NCBI GenBank assembly: GCA_920105625.2
Contig: OV050030.1
Coordinates: 191,203,887-191,267,886 of the forward strand
Reading direction: 5' to 3'
DNA: 64,000 nt
Source: Clusia tigrina
Lineage: Eukaryota; Arthropoda; Insecta; Diptera; Clusiidae
Part shown: positions 28,341-39,453 of the stretch, piece by piece
Layout of the letters: each line of letters opens with the position of its first letter
Numbering within the stretch: position 1 is the first letter of the stretch
The notes under the pieces: generated by a model
The model's input: the letters and a program-made list of their open reading frames with translations, nothing else
The model's database searches: none
Told to the model about the DNA's origin: nothing
Position numbers and translations under genes: made by a program

Positions 28341-28940
28341 AGGGGCAAGAGTACTTCATTGTCACAAAGGTCCATTTGAAGTTTTATCAGAGTTTCCTTT
28401 TGGACTCAAGGGTCGCATGGCTATGGCCGATAGCTCAGATTGAAAAGGGGCAGGAGTACTTCATTGTCACAAAATTTAAAGTTTTCTTACGCTCCAGTAA
28501 AAAGTTACAAGCATTTGAATGTTGCAAACTTTGATAGGTGTAGGGCGCAACATACAGAAATTGGGGCTTTTGGATGTTTTATCAGTGTTTCAATTTGGAA
28601 TCAAGGGTAGCATGGCTATGACCGACAGCTTAAATTGACAAGGGGCAAGAGTACTTCATTGTCACAAAGGTCCATTTGAAGTTTTATCAGAGTTTCCTTT
28701 TGGACTCAAGGGTCGCATGGCTATGGCCGATAGCTTAGATTGAAAAGGAGCAGGAGTACTTCATTGTCACAAAATTTAAAATTTTCTTACGCTCCAGTAA
28801 AAAGTTACAAGCATTTGAATGTTGCAAACTTTGATAGGTGTAGGGCGCAACAAACAGAAATTGGGGCCTTTGGATGTTTTATCAGTGTTTCAATTTGGAA
28901 TCAAGGGTAGCATGGCTATGACCGATAGCTTAAATTGACA
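28341..28940 (+). repeat. Two tandem 300-bp higher-order units
   Basis: The marker aggggcaagagtacttcat occurs at 28341 and 28641. The two 300-bp units between share a shortened monomer (tcacaaaggtccatttgaag), the cctttt/ggccgat variant, gaaaagg.gcaggag, cacaaaatttaaa.ttttct and a cassette ending gaaattggggc. Each unit is about one and a half monomers. Related units recur near 29640, 32170 and 33480, so this is a mobile higher-order block of the array. Confidence 0.8.
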
Positions 28941-31729
28941 AGGGGCGCGACTACTTCATTGTCACAAAATTTCAAAGATTTATGACGCTTCAGTAAAAAG
29001 TTACATGCATTTGAATGTTGCAAACTTTGATAGGTGTAGTACGCACGGAAAAAAGGAGTTAGGGCCATTTGAAGTTTTGTCAGCGTTTCAATTTGGATTC
29101 AAGGGTAGAATAGTTATGACCGATAGATTATATTGACAAGAGGCACGAGCACTCTATTGTCACAAAATTTCAAGGTTTTATAACGCTCCAGTAAAAAGTT
29201 ACAAGTATATGAATGTTGCAAACTTTGATTGGTGTAGTACGCACCATACTAAAATTTGGGCCATTTGAAGTTTTATCAGTGTTTCAATTTGGACTCAAGT
29301 GTAGCATGGCTATGACCGATAGCTTAAATTTACAAGGGGCACGAGTACCTCATTGTTACAAAGGGCCATTTGAAGTTTTATAAGTGTTTCCTTTCGGACT
29401 CAAGGGTCGCATGGCTATGGCCGATAGCTTACATTGACAAGGGGCACGAGTACTTCATTGTCACAAAATTTCAAGTTTTATTACGCTCCAGTAAAAAGTT
29501 ACAAGCATATGAATGTTGCAAACTTTGATAGGTGTAGGGCGCAACATACAGAAATTGGGGCCTTTGGATGTTTTATCAGTGTTTCAATTTGGACTCATGG
29601 GTAGCATAGCTATGACCGATAGCTTAGGTTGACAAGGGGCAAGAGTACTTCATTGTCACAAAGGTCCATTTGAAGTTTTATCAGAGTTTCCTTTTGGACT
29701 CAAGGGTCGCATGGCTATGGCCGATAGCTCAGATTGAAAAGGGGCAGGAGTACTTCATTGTCACAAAATTTAAAGTTTTCTTACGCTCCAGTAAAAAGTT
29801 ACAAGCATTTGAATGTTGCAAACTTTGATAAGTGTAGTACGCACCGTTCTAAAATTAGGGCCATTTGAAGTTTTATCAGTGTTTCAATTTGGACTCAAGT
29901 AGCATGGCTATGACCGATAGCTTAGATTGACAAGAAGCACGAGTACTTTATAGTCACAAACTTTAAGGTTTTATGACGGTCCTGTAAAAAGTTGAATGCA
30001 TTTGAATGTTGCAAACTTTGATAGGTGCAGTACGCACGGCAAAAAGGAGTTAGGGACATTGGAAGTTTTATCAGCGATTCAACTTTGACTCTAGGGTAGC
30101 ATAGCTATGAACAATAGCTTAGATTGACAACAGGAACGAGCATTTTATTGTCACAAAATTTCAAGGTTTTGTGACGTTCCAGTAAAAAGTTACAAGCAAA
30201 TGAATGTTGCACTTTTATATATGTAGGGCGCAACGTACAGAAATTAGGTCCATTGGAAGTTTTATCAGTGTTTCAATTTGGACTCAAGGGTAGCATAGCT
30301 ATGACCGATAGCTTAGACTGACAAGAGGCACGAGTACTTTATAGTCACAAAATTTCAAAGATTTATGACGCTTCAGTAAAAAGTTACATGCATTTGAATG
30401 TTGCAAACTTTGATAGGTGTAGTTCGCACGGAAAAAAGGAGTTAGGGCCATTTGAAGTTTTGTCAGTGTTTACTTTTGGAGTCAAGGGTCACATGGCTAT
30501 GGCCGATGCATTTGAATGTTGCAAACTTTGATAGGTGTAGGGCGCAACGTACAGAAATTAGGGCCATTGGAAGTTTTATCAGTGTTTCAATTTGGACTCA
30601 TAGGTAGCATAGATGTGACCGATAGCTTAGATTGATAAGGGGCACGAGTACTTCATTGTCAGAAAATTTCAAGGTTTTATGACGCTCCGGTAAAAAGTTA
30701 CAACCATTTGAATGTTGCAAATTTTGATAGGTGTAGTACGCACGGAAAAAAGGAGTTAGGGCCATTTGAAGTTTTGTCAGCGTTTCAATTTGGACTCAAG
30801 GGTAGCATAGCTATGACCGATAGCTTAGAGTGACAAGAGGCACGAGTACTTTATAGTCACAAAATTTCAAAGATTTATGACGCTTCAGTAAAAAGTTAAA
30901 TGCATTTGAATGTTGCAAACTTCGCAAAGTGTAGTACGCACGGAAAAAAGGAGTTAGGCCCATTGGAAGTCTTATCAGTGTTTGCCTTGGGACTCAAGGG
31001 TCACATGGCTATGGCCGATGCATTTGAATGTTGCAAACTTTGATAGGTGTAGGGCGCAACGTACAGAAATTATGGACATTGGAACTTTTATCAGTGTTTC
31101 AATTTGGACTCATAGGTAGCATAGCTATGACCGATAGCTTAGATTGACAAGGGGCACGAGTACTTCATTGTCACAAAGTTCCATTTGATTCTTTATCAGT
31201 GTTTCCTTTTGGACTCAAGGGTCGCATGGCTATGGCCGATAGCGTAGATTGACAAGGGACACGAGTACTTCATTGTCACCAAATTTCAAGATTTTATGAT
31301 GCTCCAGTAAAAAGTTACAACCATTTGAATGTTGCAAATTTTGATAGGTGTAGTACGCACGGAAAAAAGGAGTTAGGGCCATTTGAAGTTTTGTCAGTGT
31401 TTACTTTTGGACTCAAGGGTCACATGGCTATGGCCGATGCATTTGAATGTTGCAAACTTTGATAGGTGTATTGCGCAACGTACAGAAATTAGGGCAATTG
31501 GAAGTTTTATCAGTGTTTCAATTTGGACTCATAGGTAGCATAGATGTGACCGATAGCTTAGATTGACAAGGGGCACGAGTACTTCATTGTCACAAAGTTC
31601 CATTTGATTCTTTATCAGTGTTTCCTTTTGGACTCAAGGGTCGCATGGCTATGGCCGATAGCGTAGATTGACAAGGGACACGAGTACTTCATTGTCACCA
31701 AATTTCAAGATTTTATGATGCTCCAGTAA

Positions 31730-32355
31730 AAAGTTACAACCATTTGAATGTTGCAAATTTTGATAGGTGTAGTACGCACGGAAGAAAGGAGTTAGGGCTA
31801 TTTAAAGTTTTGTCAGCGTTTCAATTTGGACTCAAGGGTAGTATAGCTATGACCGATAGCTTAGATTGACAAGGGGCACGAGTACTTCATTGTCACAAAG
31901 GTCCATTTAAAGCTTTATCAGTGTTTCCTTTTGGACTCAAGGGTCGCATGGCTATGGCCGATAGCGTAGATTGACAAGGGGCACGAGTACTTCATTGTCA
32001 CAAAATTTCAAGTTTTATTACGGTCCAGTAAAAAGTTAGAAGCATATGAATGTTGCAAACTTTGATAGGTGTAGGGCGCAGCATACAGAAATTGGGGCCT
32101 TTGGATGTTTTATCAGTGTTTCAATTTGGACTCATGGGTAGCATAGCTATGACCGATAGCTTAGGTTGACAAGGGGCAAGAGTACTTCATTGTCACAAAG
32201 GTCCATTTGAAGTTTTATCAGAGTTTCCTTTTGGACTCAAGGGTCGCATGGCTATGGCCGATAGCTTAGATTGAAAAGGAGCAGGAGTACTTCATTGTCA
32301 CAAAATTTAAAGTTTTCTTACGCTCCAGTAAAAAGTTACAAGCATTTGAATGTTA
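31730..32355 (+). repeat. Duplicated array block (paired with 33038-33663)
   Basis: About 625 bp repeated with offset 1308. The marker gaagaaaggagttagggcta is at 31781 and 33089. Both copies then show aaagttttgtcagcg, gggtagtatag, a shortened monomer, the cctttt/ggccgat variant with agcgta, and ttttattacg. Differences are few (for example atagctatg versus atagatatg after gggtagt). Confidence 0.8.
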
Positions 32356-33037
32356 CAAACTTTGATAGGTGTAGGGCGCAACGTACAGAAATTAGGGCCA
32401 TTGGAACTTTTATCAGTGTTTCAATTTGGACTCATAGGTAGCATAGCTATGAACAATAGCTTAGATTGACAAGAGGAACGAGCACTTTATTGTTACAAAA
32501 TTTCAAGGTTTTGTGACGCTCCAGTAAAAAGTTACAAGCAAATGAATGTTGCAAACTTTGATAGGTGTAGGGCGCAACGTACAGAAATTAGGGCCATTGG
32601 AAGTTTTATCAGTGTTTCAATTTGGACTCAAGGGTAGCATAGCTATGACCGATAGCTTAGACTGACAAGAGGCACGAGTACTTTATAGTCACAAAATTTC
32701 AAAGATTTATGACGCTTCAGTAAAAAGTCACATGCATTTGAATGTTGCAAACTTTGATAGGTGTAGTTCGCACGGAAAAAAGGAGTTAGGGCCATTTGAA
32801 GTTTTGTCAGTGTTTACTTTTGGACTCAAGGGTCACATGGCTATGGCCGATGCATTTGAATGTTGCAAACTTTGATAGGTGTAGGGCGCAACGTACAGAA
32901 ATTAGGGCAATTGGAAGTTTTATCAGTGTTTCAATTTGGACTCATAGGTAGCATAGATGTGACCGATAGCTTAGATTGACAAGGGGCACGAGTACTTCAT
33001 AGTCACAAAATTTCAAGGCTTTATGACGCTCCAGTAA

Positions 33038-33663
33038 AAAGTTACAACCATTTGAATGTTGCAAATTTTGATAGGTGTAGTACGCACGGAAGAAAGGAGT
33101 TAGGGCTATTTAAAGTTTTGTCAGCGTTTCAATTTGGACTCAAGGGTAGTATAGATATGACCGATAGCTTAGATTGACAAGGGGCACGAGTACTTCATTG
33201 TCACAAAGGTCCATTTAAAGCTTTATCAGTGTTTCCTTTTGGACTCAAGGGTCGCATGGCTATGGCCGATAGCGTAGGTTGACAAGGGGCACGAGTACTT
33301 CATTGTCACAAAATTTCAAGTTTTATTACGCTCCAGTAAAAAGTTAGAAGCATATGAATGTTGCAAACTTTGATAGGTGTAGGGCGCAGCATACAGAAAT
33401 TGGGGCCTTTGGATGTTTTATCAGTGTTTCAATTTGGACTCATGGGTAGCATAGCTATGACCGATAGCTTAGGTTGACAAGGGGCAAGAGTACTTCATTG
33501 TCACAAAGGTCCATTTGAAGTTTTATCAGAGTTTCCTTTTGGACTCAAGGGTCGCATGGCTATGGCCGATAGCTTAGATTGAAAAGGAGCAGGAGTACTT
33601 CATTGTCACAAAATTTAAAGTTTTCTTACGCTCCAGTAAAAAGTTACAAGCATTTGAATGTTG
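33038..33663 (+). repeat. Duplicated array block (paired with 31730-32355)
   Basis: Partner of 31730-32355 with the same monomer order. The stretch that follows (33600-34079) matches 28780-29240 instead, at offset about 4839 (marker ggggcgcgac at 28942 and 33781). The blocks have therefore been recombined, not copied as one unit. Confidence 0.8.
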
Positions 33664-36286
33664 CAAACTTTGATAGGTGTAGGGCGCAACATACAGAAAT
33701 TGGGGCCTTTGGATGTTTTATCAGTGTTTCAATTTGGAATCAAGGGTAGCATGGCTATGACCGATAGCTTAAATTGACAAGGGGCGCGACTACTTCATTG
33801 TCACAAAATTTCAAAGATTTATGACGCTTCAGTAAAAAGTTACATGCATTTGAATGTTGCAAACTTTGATAGGTGTAGTACGCACGGAAAAAAGGAGTTA
33901 GGGCCATTTGAAGTTTTGTCAGCGTTTCAATTTGGATTCAAGGGTAGAATAGTTATGACCGATAGATTGTATTGACAAGAGGCACGAGCACTCTATTGTC
34001 ACAAAATTTCAAGGTTTTATAACGCTCCAGTAAAAAGTTACAAGTATATGAATGTTGCAAACTTTGATTGGTGTAGTACGCACCGTTCTAAAATTAGGGC
34101 CATTTGAAGTTTTATCAGTGTTTCAATTTGGACTCAAGTAGCATGGCTATGACCGATAGCTTAGATTGACAAGAAGCACGAGTACTTTATAGTCACAAAC
34201 TTCAAGGTTTTATGACGGTCCTGTAAAAAGTTGAATGCATTTGAATGTTGCAAACTTTGATAGGTGCAGTACGCACGGCAAAAAGGAGTTAGGGACATTG
34301 GAAGTTTTATCAGCGATTCAACTTTGACTCTAGGGTAGCATAGCTATGAACAATAGCTTAGATTGACAAGAGGAACGAGCACTTTATTGTCACAAAATTT
34401 CAAGGTTTTATGACGCTCCAGTAAAAAGTTACAAGTATATGAATGTTGCAAACTTTGATAGGTGTAGCACGTACCGTACTAAAATTTGGGCCATTTGAAA
34501 TTTTATGAGTTTTTCAATTTGGACTCAAGTGTAGCATGGCTATGACCGATAGCTAAAATTGACCAGGGGCACGAGTACTTCTATTTCACAAAGGGCCATT
34601 TGAAGTTTTATCAGTGTTTCCTTTCGGACTCAAGGGTCGCATGGCTATGGCCGATGCATTTGAATGTTGCAAACTTAGATAGGTGTAGGGCGCAATATAC
34701 AGAAATTGGGGCCTTTGGATGTTTTATCAGTGTTTCAATTTGGATTCATGGGTAGCATAGCTATGACCGATAGCTTAGGTTGACAAGGGGCACGAGTACT
34801 TCATTGTCACAAAATTTCAAGGTTTTATGACGCTCCAGTAAAAAGTTACAAGTATATGAATGTGGCAAACTTAGATAAGTGTAGTACGCACCGTAGTAAA
34901 ATTAGGGCCATTTGAAGTTTTATCAGTGTTTCAATTTGGACTCAAGTAGCATGGCTATGACCGATAGCTTAGAGAGACAAGAGGCACGAGTACTTTATAG
35001 TCACAAAATTTCAAAGATTTATGACGCTTCAGTAAAAAGTTACATGCATTTGAATGTTGCAAACTTTGATAGGTGTAGGACGCAACGTACAGAAATTAGG
35101 GCCATTGGAAGTTTTATCAGTGTTTCAATTTGGACTCATAGGTAGCATAGATGTGACCGATAGCTTAGATTGATAAGGGGCACGAGTACTTCATTGTCAG
35201 AAAATTTCAAGGTTTTATGACGCTCCGGTAAAAAGTTACAACCATTTGAATGTTGCAAGTTTTGATAGGTGTAGTACGCACGGAAAAAAGGAGTTAGGCC
35301 CATTGGAAGTCTTATCAGTGTTTGCCTTGGGACTCAAGGGTCACATGGCTATGGCCGATGCATTTGAATGTTGCAAACTTTGATAGGTGTAGGGCGCAAC
35401 GTACAGAAATTAGGGCCATTGGAACTTTTATCAGTGTTTCAATTTGGACTCATAGGTAGCATAGCTATGACCGATAGCTTAGATTGACAAGGGGCACGAG
35501 TACTTCATTGTCACAAAGTTCCATTTGATTCTTTATCAGTGTTTCCTTTTGGACTCAAGGGTCGCATGGCTATGGCCGATAGCGTAGATTGACAAGGGAC
35601 ACGAGTACTTCATTGTCACCAAATTTCAAGATTTTATGATGCTCCAGTAAAAAGTTACAACCATTTGAATGTTGCAAACTTTGATAGGTGTAGTACGCAC
35701 GGCAAAAAGGAGTTAGGGGCATTGGAAGTTTTATGAGCGTTTCAATTTTGACTCAAGGGTAGCATAGCTATGACCGATAGCTTAGATTGACAAGAGACAC
35801 GATTACTTTATTGTCACAAAATTTCAAGGTTTATGACGTTCCAGTAAAAAGTTACAAGCATATGAATGTTGCAAACTTTGATAGGTGTAGGGCACAACAT
35901 ACAGAAATTAGGGCCATTGGAAGTTTTATCAGTGTTTCAATTTGGACTCATGGGTAGCATAGCTATGACCGATAGCATAAATTGACAAGGGGCACGAGTA
36001 CTTCATTGTCACAAAGGGCCATTTGAAGTTTTATCAGTGTTTCCTTTTGGACTCAAGGGTCGCATGGCTATGGCCGATGCATTTGAATATTGCAAACTTT
36101 GATACGTGTTGGGCGCAACGTACAGAAATTAGGGCCATTGGAAGTTTTATCAGTGTTTCAATTTGGACTCATGGGTAGCATAGCTATGACCGATAGCATA
36201 AATTGACAAGGGGCACGAGTACTTCATTGTTACAAAGGGCCATTTGAAGTTTTATCAGTGTTTCTCTTTGGACTCATGGGTAGCAT

Positions 36287-36303
36287 AGCTATGACCGATA
36301 GCT
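36287..36303. promoter_or_regulatory. Example of the conserved dyad in the satellite monomer
   Basis: AGCTATGACCGATAGCT is a perfect 6-bp inverted repeat around a 5-bp centre. It occurs in a large share of monomers. A second common form starts GGCTAT and keeps 5-bp arms. Conserved dyads in satellites can be binding sites for chromatin proteins. That role is inference, since I recognise no known motif such as a CENP-B box. Confidence 0.45.
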
Positions 36304-36387
36304 TAGATTGATAAGGGGCACGAGTACTTCATTTATGACGCTCCAGTAAAAAGTTACAAGCATTTGAATGTTGCAAACTTTGATAGG

Positions 36388-36863
36388 TGTAATGCACGTA
36401 TATTGTGTGCGAGATAAATACCAATATATATATTATATATTAGAGCGTTGCTCGGCAAGACGCCATTGAGCAAATTCTAACTGTGAGCCGAAGAAAGGCT
36501 GATTGCAAGAAAAATGCAGTTGGTTTGAGTTGCCAGTTGGAAACTGATTAGTTTAATTCCCGAGCAGGGTTTTTATATGGTTTATTTGAGTTACAAACTC
36601 GATAACAAATCTCGATTAATTTAATTGTTTACTTCTAATCCCTTTCGCTTAAGTCTAACTCAAATTCCACTCAATTGTAAAACAAACCAATTCACCAATG
36701 ACCGCACGCCAGGATTCTAATTACACTGCACATGTCAAGTGTCATAGTGTTGCAGTGCAGCGGATGGGTGTGTCTTATGTATTGGTATGGTTTGGATGTG
36801 TAGTTTGCGTAGGTAGACTTTGTGCTACACTACGTTTGTGCGCAATAGTGCACATGCACTACA
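36388..36863 (-). repeat. 3' LTR of the outer gypsy element
   Basis: 476 bp, paired with 46288-46774. By eye the pair differs by six substitutions (for example cccgagcag versus cccgtgcag) plus an 11-bp difference in a TA-rich run near its start. The LTR carries the terminal TG...CA expected of retroviral-type elements. The preceding tagg is the target-site duplication. Confidence 0.93.
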
Positions 36864-36875
36864 CCCTCACCCTTT
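36864..36875 (-). other. Polypurine tract of the outer gypsy element
   Basis: On the minus strand the 12 bases directly upstream of the 3' LTR read aaagggtgaggg, all purine except one t. This is the expected position of the plus-strand primer for reverse transcription. Confidence 0.7.
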
Positions 36876-37212
36876 AAGAAAAAATTAACAGTTGTTTGAA
36901 AGAGAAAAAAAAACAACTTTTAAATTTTTATGTGTTTGTGTGTGGTAGAAATGAGTTCTAACTTATTTGATTTTAATTTTTACTTATTGGATTTAATGTA
37001 ATACTTTTTAGATTTGTGTATAGTATATATATTTTTATATGAGAAGAAATTTGTCTTATGCGCTAGTATTGTAATATGAATAAAATTAACATTTTCAATA
37101 ACTATAAATTTACAATTTCTTATAATAGTGGTTTAAGAAGATTATACATATATTTTTAATTATATATATTTTTATTCATACATTATTTTTTTTATTTTCT
37201 ATATTTGTATTC
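36876..37212 (-). other. 3' untranslated region of the outer gypsy element
   Basis: An AT-rich stretch between the integrase stop and the polypurine tract, with several TA and T runs. I see no env-like ORF, so this copy shows no sign of an envelope gene. Confidence 0.6.
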
Positions 37213-38303
37213 TCATATCAGAACATTGTATCGTTTTCGCATATTGTTATGCATTTTGTTCTCCATGCCGTTTATTAATATAAATGAATTTACTCCTTCT
37301 TGTTTTGAAATTCTATACGGACCATGGTATGGACTTTGAGACTTTTTACGATTACCTAATTTTCCGAATACTAGGTCTCCTATGGTTGCATTAAGTGCAT
37401 TTTCATTTGTTTTGCTTTCAATGCTTCTTTTCTTTTTCACAATTTCGATCAGTTCCCTTGCTTTGTTTATTGACGTTCGCATTCTTAACTTCAGTTCATT
37501 CGCATAATTTTCAATATCATAAACTGGTTCTCTTGTTTCAATTAGGTCGCTTGGTAAGTGTGGCAGTTTACCAAACACAAGCACATATGGTGAGTAACCC
37601 GTATCGACATGCGGCGTCGTATTGTAAGCAAAAGTGTAAAATGATATCCACTTGTCCCACTCATTATCGTTTGCGAACGTCAACATGAATTCATTAAGAG
37701 TGCGGTGGTTACGCTCTACTGAACCTAGTGATTCGTGATGATAAGGAGTTGAAAATATTTGATTCATTTTTAGATTTTTACACACATTTTTCATTAGCTC
37801 GTTTACGAACTCTGTGCCCTTGTCCGACTTCAAATTTTTGAAATTACCATACTTGAGAATGAATTGGTCAACAAGTGTTTTAGCTACAGTGTCGGCATCT
37901 TTGGTTTCCATGGGGTGCGCCATCACAAATTTTGTCAATTCGCACTGCGCTGTTAAAATATATCTATACCCATTAGAAATTCTTAGCGGACCGACAGTAT
38001 CCATTGCTACGGTTTCAAAACTAGTCGTTGGAGTGTCTGTAATAACTATATGTTCTTTCGTATGTCGTATTTGTTTATTCTTAGCACAATGTTTACAATT
38101 TGTGATAAAATGTTTCACCATTTTTCCCATATTCTTCCAAACGTATTTTTGTTTCAATTTTAAAACGGTTTTTCTTACACCAAAATGCCCTCCGTAAGGC
38201 GAATCGTGATATTCTGCGATTAGTTTATACATTATTACGTTATCTACTATTCTGTGGGGACTTCTATATATCAATATATTCAACTTTGAGCTTTCATTAT
38301 TTT
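37213..38303 (-). pseudogene. Integrase (3' part of pol) of the outer gypsy element
   Basis: This is an open frame of about 363 codons for the integrase end of a Ty3/gypsy polyprotein, which joins element cDNA to chromosomal DNA. An HHCC zinc-binding region is visible (EYHDSPYGGH, then NCKHC). The three catalytic acidic residues are in place: D in VAMDTVGPL, D in LKSDKGTEF and E in GSVERNHRTL. A C-terminal part with GDLVFGKLG and SPYHGPYRI follows. The frame runs on upstream into the BEL LTR to 38400, but those ~32 residues come from the inserted LTR. The BEL insertion separates it from RNase H, so it cannot be expressed as part of the normal polyprotein. The domain itself has no stop. Confidence 0.88.
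38299..38303. repeat. Target-site duplication of the BEL element, left copy
   Basis: The sequence atttt directly precedes the LTR start at 38304 and is repeated at 45072-45076 directly after the other LTR. A 5-bp duplication is typical of BEL/Pao elements. It proves that the BEL element inserted into the gypsy pol region. Confidence 0.85.
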
Positions 38304-38912
38304 TGTATCGAATCGACAATGAAACTATGGCAATACTTACTGCAATCCGACTTAAATAAAAACACAATTGTTTTAAGTGAAAAAGCATACGAAAAACCAC
38401 TTTTTATTGCTCTTATAATTATGCACATACACATGTAGCTCAACAATAAATCGGCATGTATGCGATACATGTATATATGTACGAGTATATACAATTAGTG
38501 AATATGCACAAGCTCTTGCGCGTTTAGCTCAATTGCTCTCATATGCATGAACGGACCTGCATATGTATGTGTAAATAGGATCGTTTATGTATACATATAA
38601 TGTATAATGCAATGTGAACATAAATATTGTCAGCGTATATAATCTAAACGTGACTCTGCTCTCGAATATCTGTGGCACCGCTCATACTTGCTCCTGTGTA
38701 TAGGCTCTGTATAATCTCCCCTGCTCCGCACCGCTCTCCTGGCTCAACTCCCTGCACATAGATTGCACCGCACTGCTCCTTGTGCTCTCACGCACTGCCC
38801 CTTTGGCACAACCGCACAGCTCCATCGTCAGAAACGAACTAAACTTTAAAATACTTGCTGAACCTATTTTCGCTATGTGCGAAAACTCAAATGCATGGTT
38901 GCATTTGATACA
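38304..38912 (-). repeat. 3' LTR of the BEL element
   Basis: 609 bp with terminal TGTATC...GATACA. I count 13 substitutions and no indel against the partner at 44463-45071 (about 2 percent). Short ORFs on either strand inside it are by-products. Confidence 0.94.
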
Positions 38913-39075
38913 GTCCCCGCGAGCAAGAGAAGGACCTCTTGTCTTTGCTTTCATAAAGCCGCCCTCTATTCGCTCGGGTCAATTGGAAGCACACATATCT
39001 TCTGATCAGGCCTTGTCAGACTGTTTGTGGCCGTCTGCACAATGACTGAACATATTATACCATCTCGGCTTCTTA
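38913..39075 (-). other. Short 3' untranslated region of the BEL element
   Basis: This stretch lies between the end of pol and the 3' LTR. On the minus strand it ends in tctcgcgggac-like sequence. The polypurine tract is poor and I cannot point to one with confidence. Confidence 0.5.
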
Positions 39076-39453
39076 TTAGCTCACTAAGCCCGAAGCCCAT
39101 TGCCCTGGTGGAAAAAGTTCACTCTTGATCAGCACTAATTGATCCAGGCTCATTGGCTCTCGTTCTCTGCGCAATTTTTTACGCTCTTGCAGCGCCGTCA
39201 AATATTCCTCTCTCCATCTCTTCCAGAAATGCTCAATTATTTTCTGACGTGCTCTCCATAAACTTGCTCCTTTCATGTTTGCCTGCTGCTCGCTCACGAA
39301 TGGTAAGGGAATGATCAATGGCTCCCCTATCAAAAAATGCCCTGGCGTCAAGGCCTGAATATCTTCCGCATCATCACTCAAGGTGTCAAAGACCTTGAGT
39401 TCAAAATTGCTTCGATCTCTACTAGGAGGGTAGATAACTACTCTTGTGTTCAA
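39076..39453 (-). pseudogene. C-terminal pol region of the BEL element
   Basis: An open frame of 125 codons with the block ALTPGHFLIGEPL and the tryptophan-rich ARQKIIEHFWKRWREEYL. These are characteristic of the region following the integrase in BEL/Pao polyproteins. It is in a different frame from the integrase core (39450-40529), and sequence usually present between the two is short or missing, so there is a frameshift and probably a small deletion near 39450. It ends at a normal stop at the expected end of pol. Confidence 0.85.

Larger units (their letters stand above)
1..36387 (+). repeat. Complex satellite array, ~196-bp monomer, main block
   Basis: This block is a continuous head-to-tail satellite with every monomer in the same orientation. 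A typical monomer runs from gaagttttatcagtg through caatttggactcaag, the dyad around gaccg, gacaagaggcacgag, ttgtcacaaaattt, tatgacgctccagtaaaaag and catttgaatgttgcaaa to gataggtgtag. It ends in a variable cassette before the next gaagt. My count for an intact unit is about 196 bp. Four cassette types recur: tacgcaccgtactaaaatt, tacgcaccgtatagaagtt, tacgcacggaaaaaaggag and ggcgcaacgtacagaaatt, each followed by agggcca. Shortened monomers with fixed deletion junctions are interspersed. No transposon interrupts the block. I do not recognise it as a named satellite. The short ORFs in it simply recur with the monomer. Confidence 0.95.

Noticed and set aside
1..36387. CRISPR array or other spaced repeat system
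   Set aside because: Repeats are long, contiguous and divergent, without unique spacers, and the context is eukaryotic.
36876..37212. An envelope gene in the gypsy elements
   Set aside because: No ORF of useful length follows integrase in either element.
37213..38400. A longer integrase starting at 38400
   Set aside because: The first ~32 residues come from the BEL LTR. The gypsy text begins only at 38303.
38682..39045. ORFs on both strands in the BEL LTR and next to it
   Set aside because: The same sequence occurs in the other LTR, and neither strand shows a domain.
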